A stretch of DNA of 64,000 nt. It comes from Lentibacillus lipolyticus. Lineage in GTDB: Bacteria > Bacillota > Bacilli > Bacillales > Amphibacillaceae. Below are positions 63,071-64,000 of the stretch, in pieces. The notes below the pieces were generated by a model. The model ran no database searches. It was not told where the DNA came from and saw only the letters and a list, made by a program, of their open reading frames with translations. Positions within the stretch are counted from its first letter, which is position 1. Each line of letters begins with the position of its first letter. The DNA lies in NCBI GenBank assembly GCA_004145795.1, contig SEIO01000001.1, positions 62,001 through 126,000 of the forward strand. Reading direction: 5' to 3'. A program made the translations under genes and the position numbers.

Positions 63071-64000
63071 TCAATCTCCTTGGTCAATTGGTTCCTGTCT
63101 GACAATATTTTCTTCAGCAACCATATACAAGATTAATTTTACTTTACCATTCTCTGTGGTTTGTTGCAAAACATTTTCTGATGTGATTTCGGCATCCGGA
63201 CCAAGTTTCAGTAGCAATTCTTTTTTAGCTTGTCTGATTCCGATGTCAATCGCCTCCTCTTTGCTCCGTTTGCCTTGCTGCTGCTTTTTCTCGCTAACAA
63301 TGGTTTCAACAAACGTCACCGGCAATTTCCATTTGAAAAAAAACAAATCTTTCTCATTCCGTTCACGATGAACTTTTTCAAAGTCGGGATCTCCGAATCC
63401 CCAAATCGGTAATTCAAACGAACTGATTTTTAAATGGTACTTCGTTTTTTTCTCGCCTGTCAGCAACTCGGTACTGGCAGATAACGGTACAGTCACTTCT
63501 GTTTCATACCATGTTTTTGCTAGGACTTCACCTTCTGCGGCGGTCAGTTCATGGGACTCTTCCTTTTTTTCATCCTCTTTACCATCAGCATTCTCTTCAT
63601 CACTGTTTGGCAGCTTGCCTGATACAAGGACATCACCCTCTTTAACAAAATCATTGACCCGGACCTTAGGTTGTCCTTTCGAAACATACATTTTTTCAAT
63701 GACACCTTTTTTCGATGCCACTAGGTTTCTGGGGCCATCGACTTCCTCTTCTTCCTCTTCCACTATCGTTTTTTCGACACCTTCCAGTACATAGGTTGTC
63801 CCTTTTTGCTGTACGCCAATCCATAAAAGTTCGGGAATATCGTTCATTAATTGCTGCTGGATTTCACTTGGCGGTTCAAGTGTAAATGTCCATGATCCTC
63901 GGTGGATTCCATATTCATCAAGCTGCTTGCTGATTTTTTCTTCCAGGTCTTTTGGGACATTTGTAATTTTGACTTCCCATATAATATTGGAAAGACAAAA
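63071..64000 (-). CDS. yqfD: Sporulation protein YqfD (C-terminal part, N terminus outside window)
   Basis: The frame is open to the window edge, giving the last 309 residues. An internal ATG at 63847 is not the start, since coding sequence (IIWEVKITNVPKDLEEKISK and onward) continues upstream. The sequence ILWIGVQQKGTTYVL-like core and a C-terminal region with an inserted acidic, Glu/Lys-rich loop (about NSDEENADGKEDEKKEESHE) fit YqfD, a sigma-E-controlled spore protein with an N-terminal membrane segment not visible here. It precedes phoH. Confidence 0.88.
   Translation of the reverse strand, partial: FCLSNIIWEVKITNVPKDLEEKISKQLDEYGIHRGSWTFTLEPPSEIQQQLMNDIPELLWIGVQQKGTTYVLEGVEKTIVEEEEEEVDGPRNLVASKKGVIEKMYVSKGQPKVRVNDFVKEGDVLVSGKLPNSDEENADGKEDEKKEESHELTAAEGEVLAKTWYETEVTVPLSASTELLTGEKKTKYHLKISSFELPIWGFGDPDFEKVHRERNEKDLFFFKWKLPVTFVETIVSEKKQQQGKRSKEEAIDIGIRQAKKELLLKLGPDAEITSENVLQQTTENGKVKLILYMVAEENIVRQEPIDQGD

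Overview
The window is chromosomal DNA from a low-to-moderate GC, endospore-forming, competence-capable Bacillaceae. Gene order is largely that of the Bacillus subtilis yqhO-mntR ... comG ... pst ... sodA ... sigA-dnaG ... glyQS ... phoH-yqfD segment. A class II ribonucleotide reductase, MetA and a PhoU-containing pst operon point to the Virgibacillus/Lentibacillus/Oceanobacillus side of the family (inference). Spore genes (spoVAF, yqfD) and a complete set of comG products support this. No prophage, insertion sequence, CRISPR array or rRNA was seen.

Layout. 1-9.1 kb: yqhO (partial), mntR, B12-dependent nrdJ with two candidate NrdR boxes, rhodanese yqhL, and the glycine cleavage operon gcvT-gcvPA-gcvPB behind a tandem glycine riboswitch. 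9.1-21.4 kb: yqhH-yqhG, yqzE, aroK, then the comG region, which is broken in two. Intact comGA-comGB lies at 12.5-14.5 kb and intact comGC-comGG at 19.6-21.4 kb. Between them sit metA, a three-gene membrane/CcdA/TlpA thiol-redox cassette, and decayed fragments of comGA (twice), comGB, comGC, luxS and mtn. 21.5-32.7 kb: an HTH regulator, yqgY, a candidate small RNA, yqgX, yqgW, an LtaS-type synthase, glcK-yqgQ, spoVAF, a MoeB/ThiF-type E1 enzyme, 5-formyltetrahydrofolate cyclo-ligase, rpmG and small membrane proteins. 32.8-40.8 kb: pstS-pstC-pstA-pstB-phoU behind a PhoP box array, the class B penicillin-binding protein pbpA and MFS transporter yqgE. 41-45.8 kb: sodA, six tRNA genes, a Na/Pi cotransporter, yqfZ, yqfX, yqfT. 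45.9-64 kb: nfo, cshB, yqfO-trmK, cccA, dnaG-sigA, ccpN-ppsR, T-box-controlled glyQS, recO-yqzL-era, dgkA-ybeY, phoH-yqfD (partial).

The most unusual region is 12.4-21.4 kb. The remnants are complementary: the upstream copy kept comGA/comGB and lost comGC, while the downstream copy kept comGC-comGG and lost comGA/comGB. All three comGA starts keep the same leader block. This reads as duplication of the comG promoter-proximal region followed by reciprocal decay, turning one operon into two transcription units about 5 kb apart. In the same gap, luxS and mtn survive only as fragments with stops and frameshifts.

Functional links: gcv and nrdJ serve one-carbon and deoxynucleotide supply. The pst operon and the NptA-type transporter are two phosphate uptake routes. 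dnaG-sigA carries a good sigma-H-type promoter, fitting a sporulation input. Genes expected between conserved neighbours in B. subtilis (lipM, pgpH, cdd, ispH, yqxD) are absent from their usual slots.
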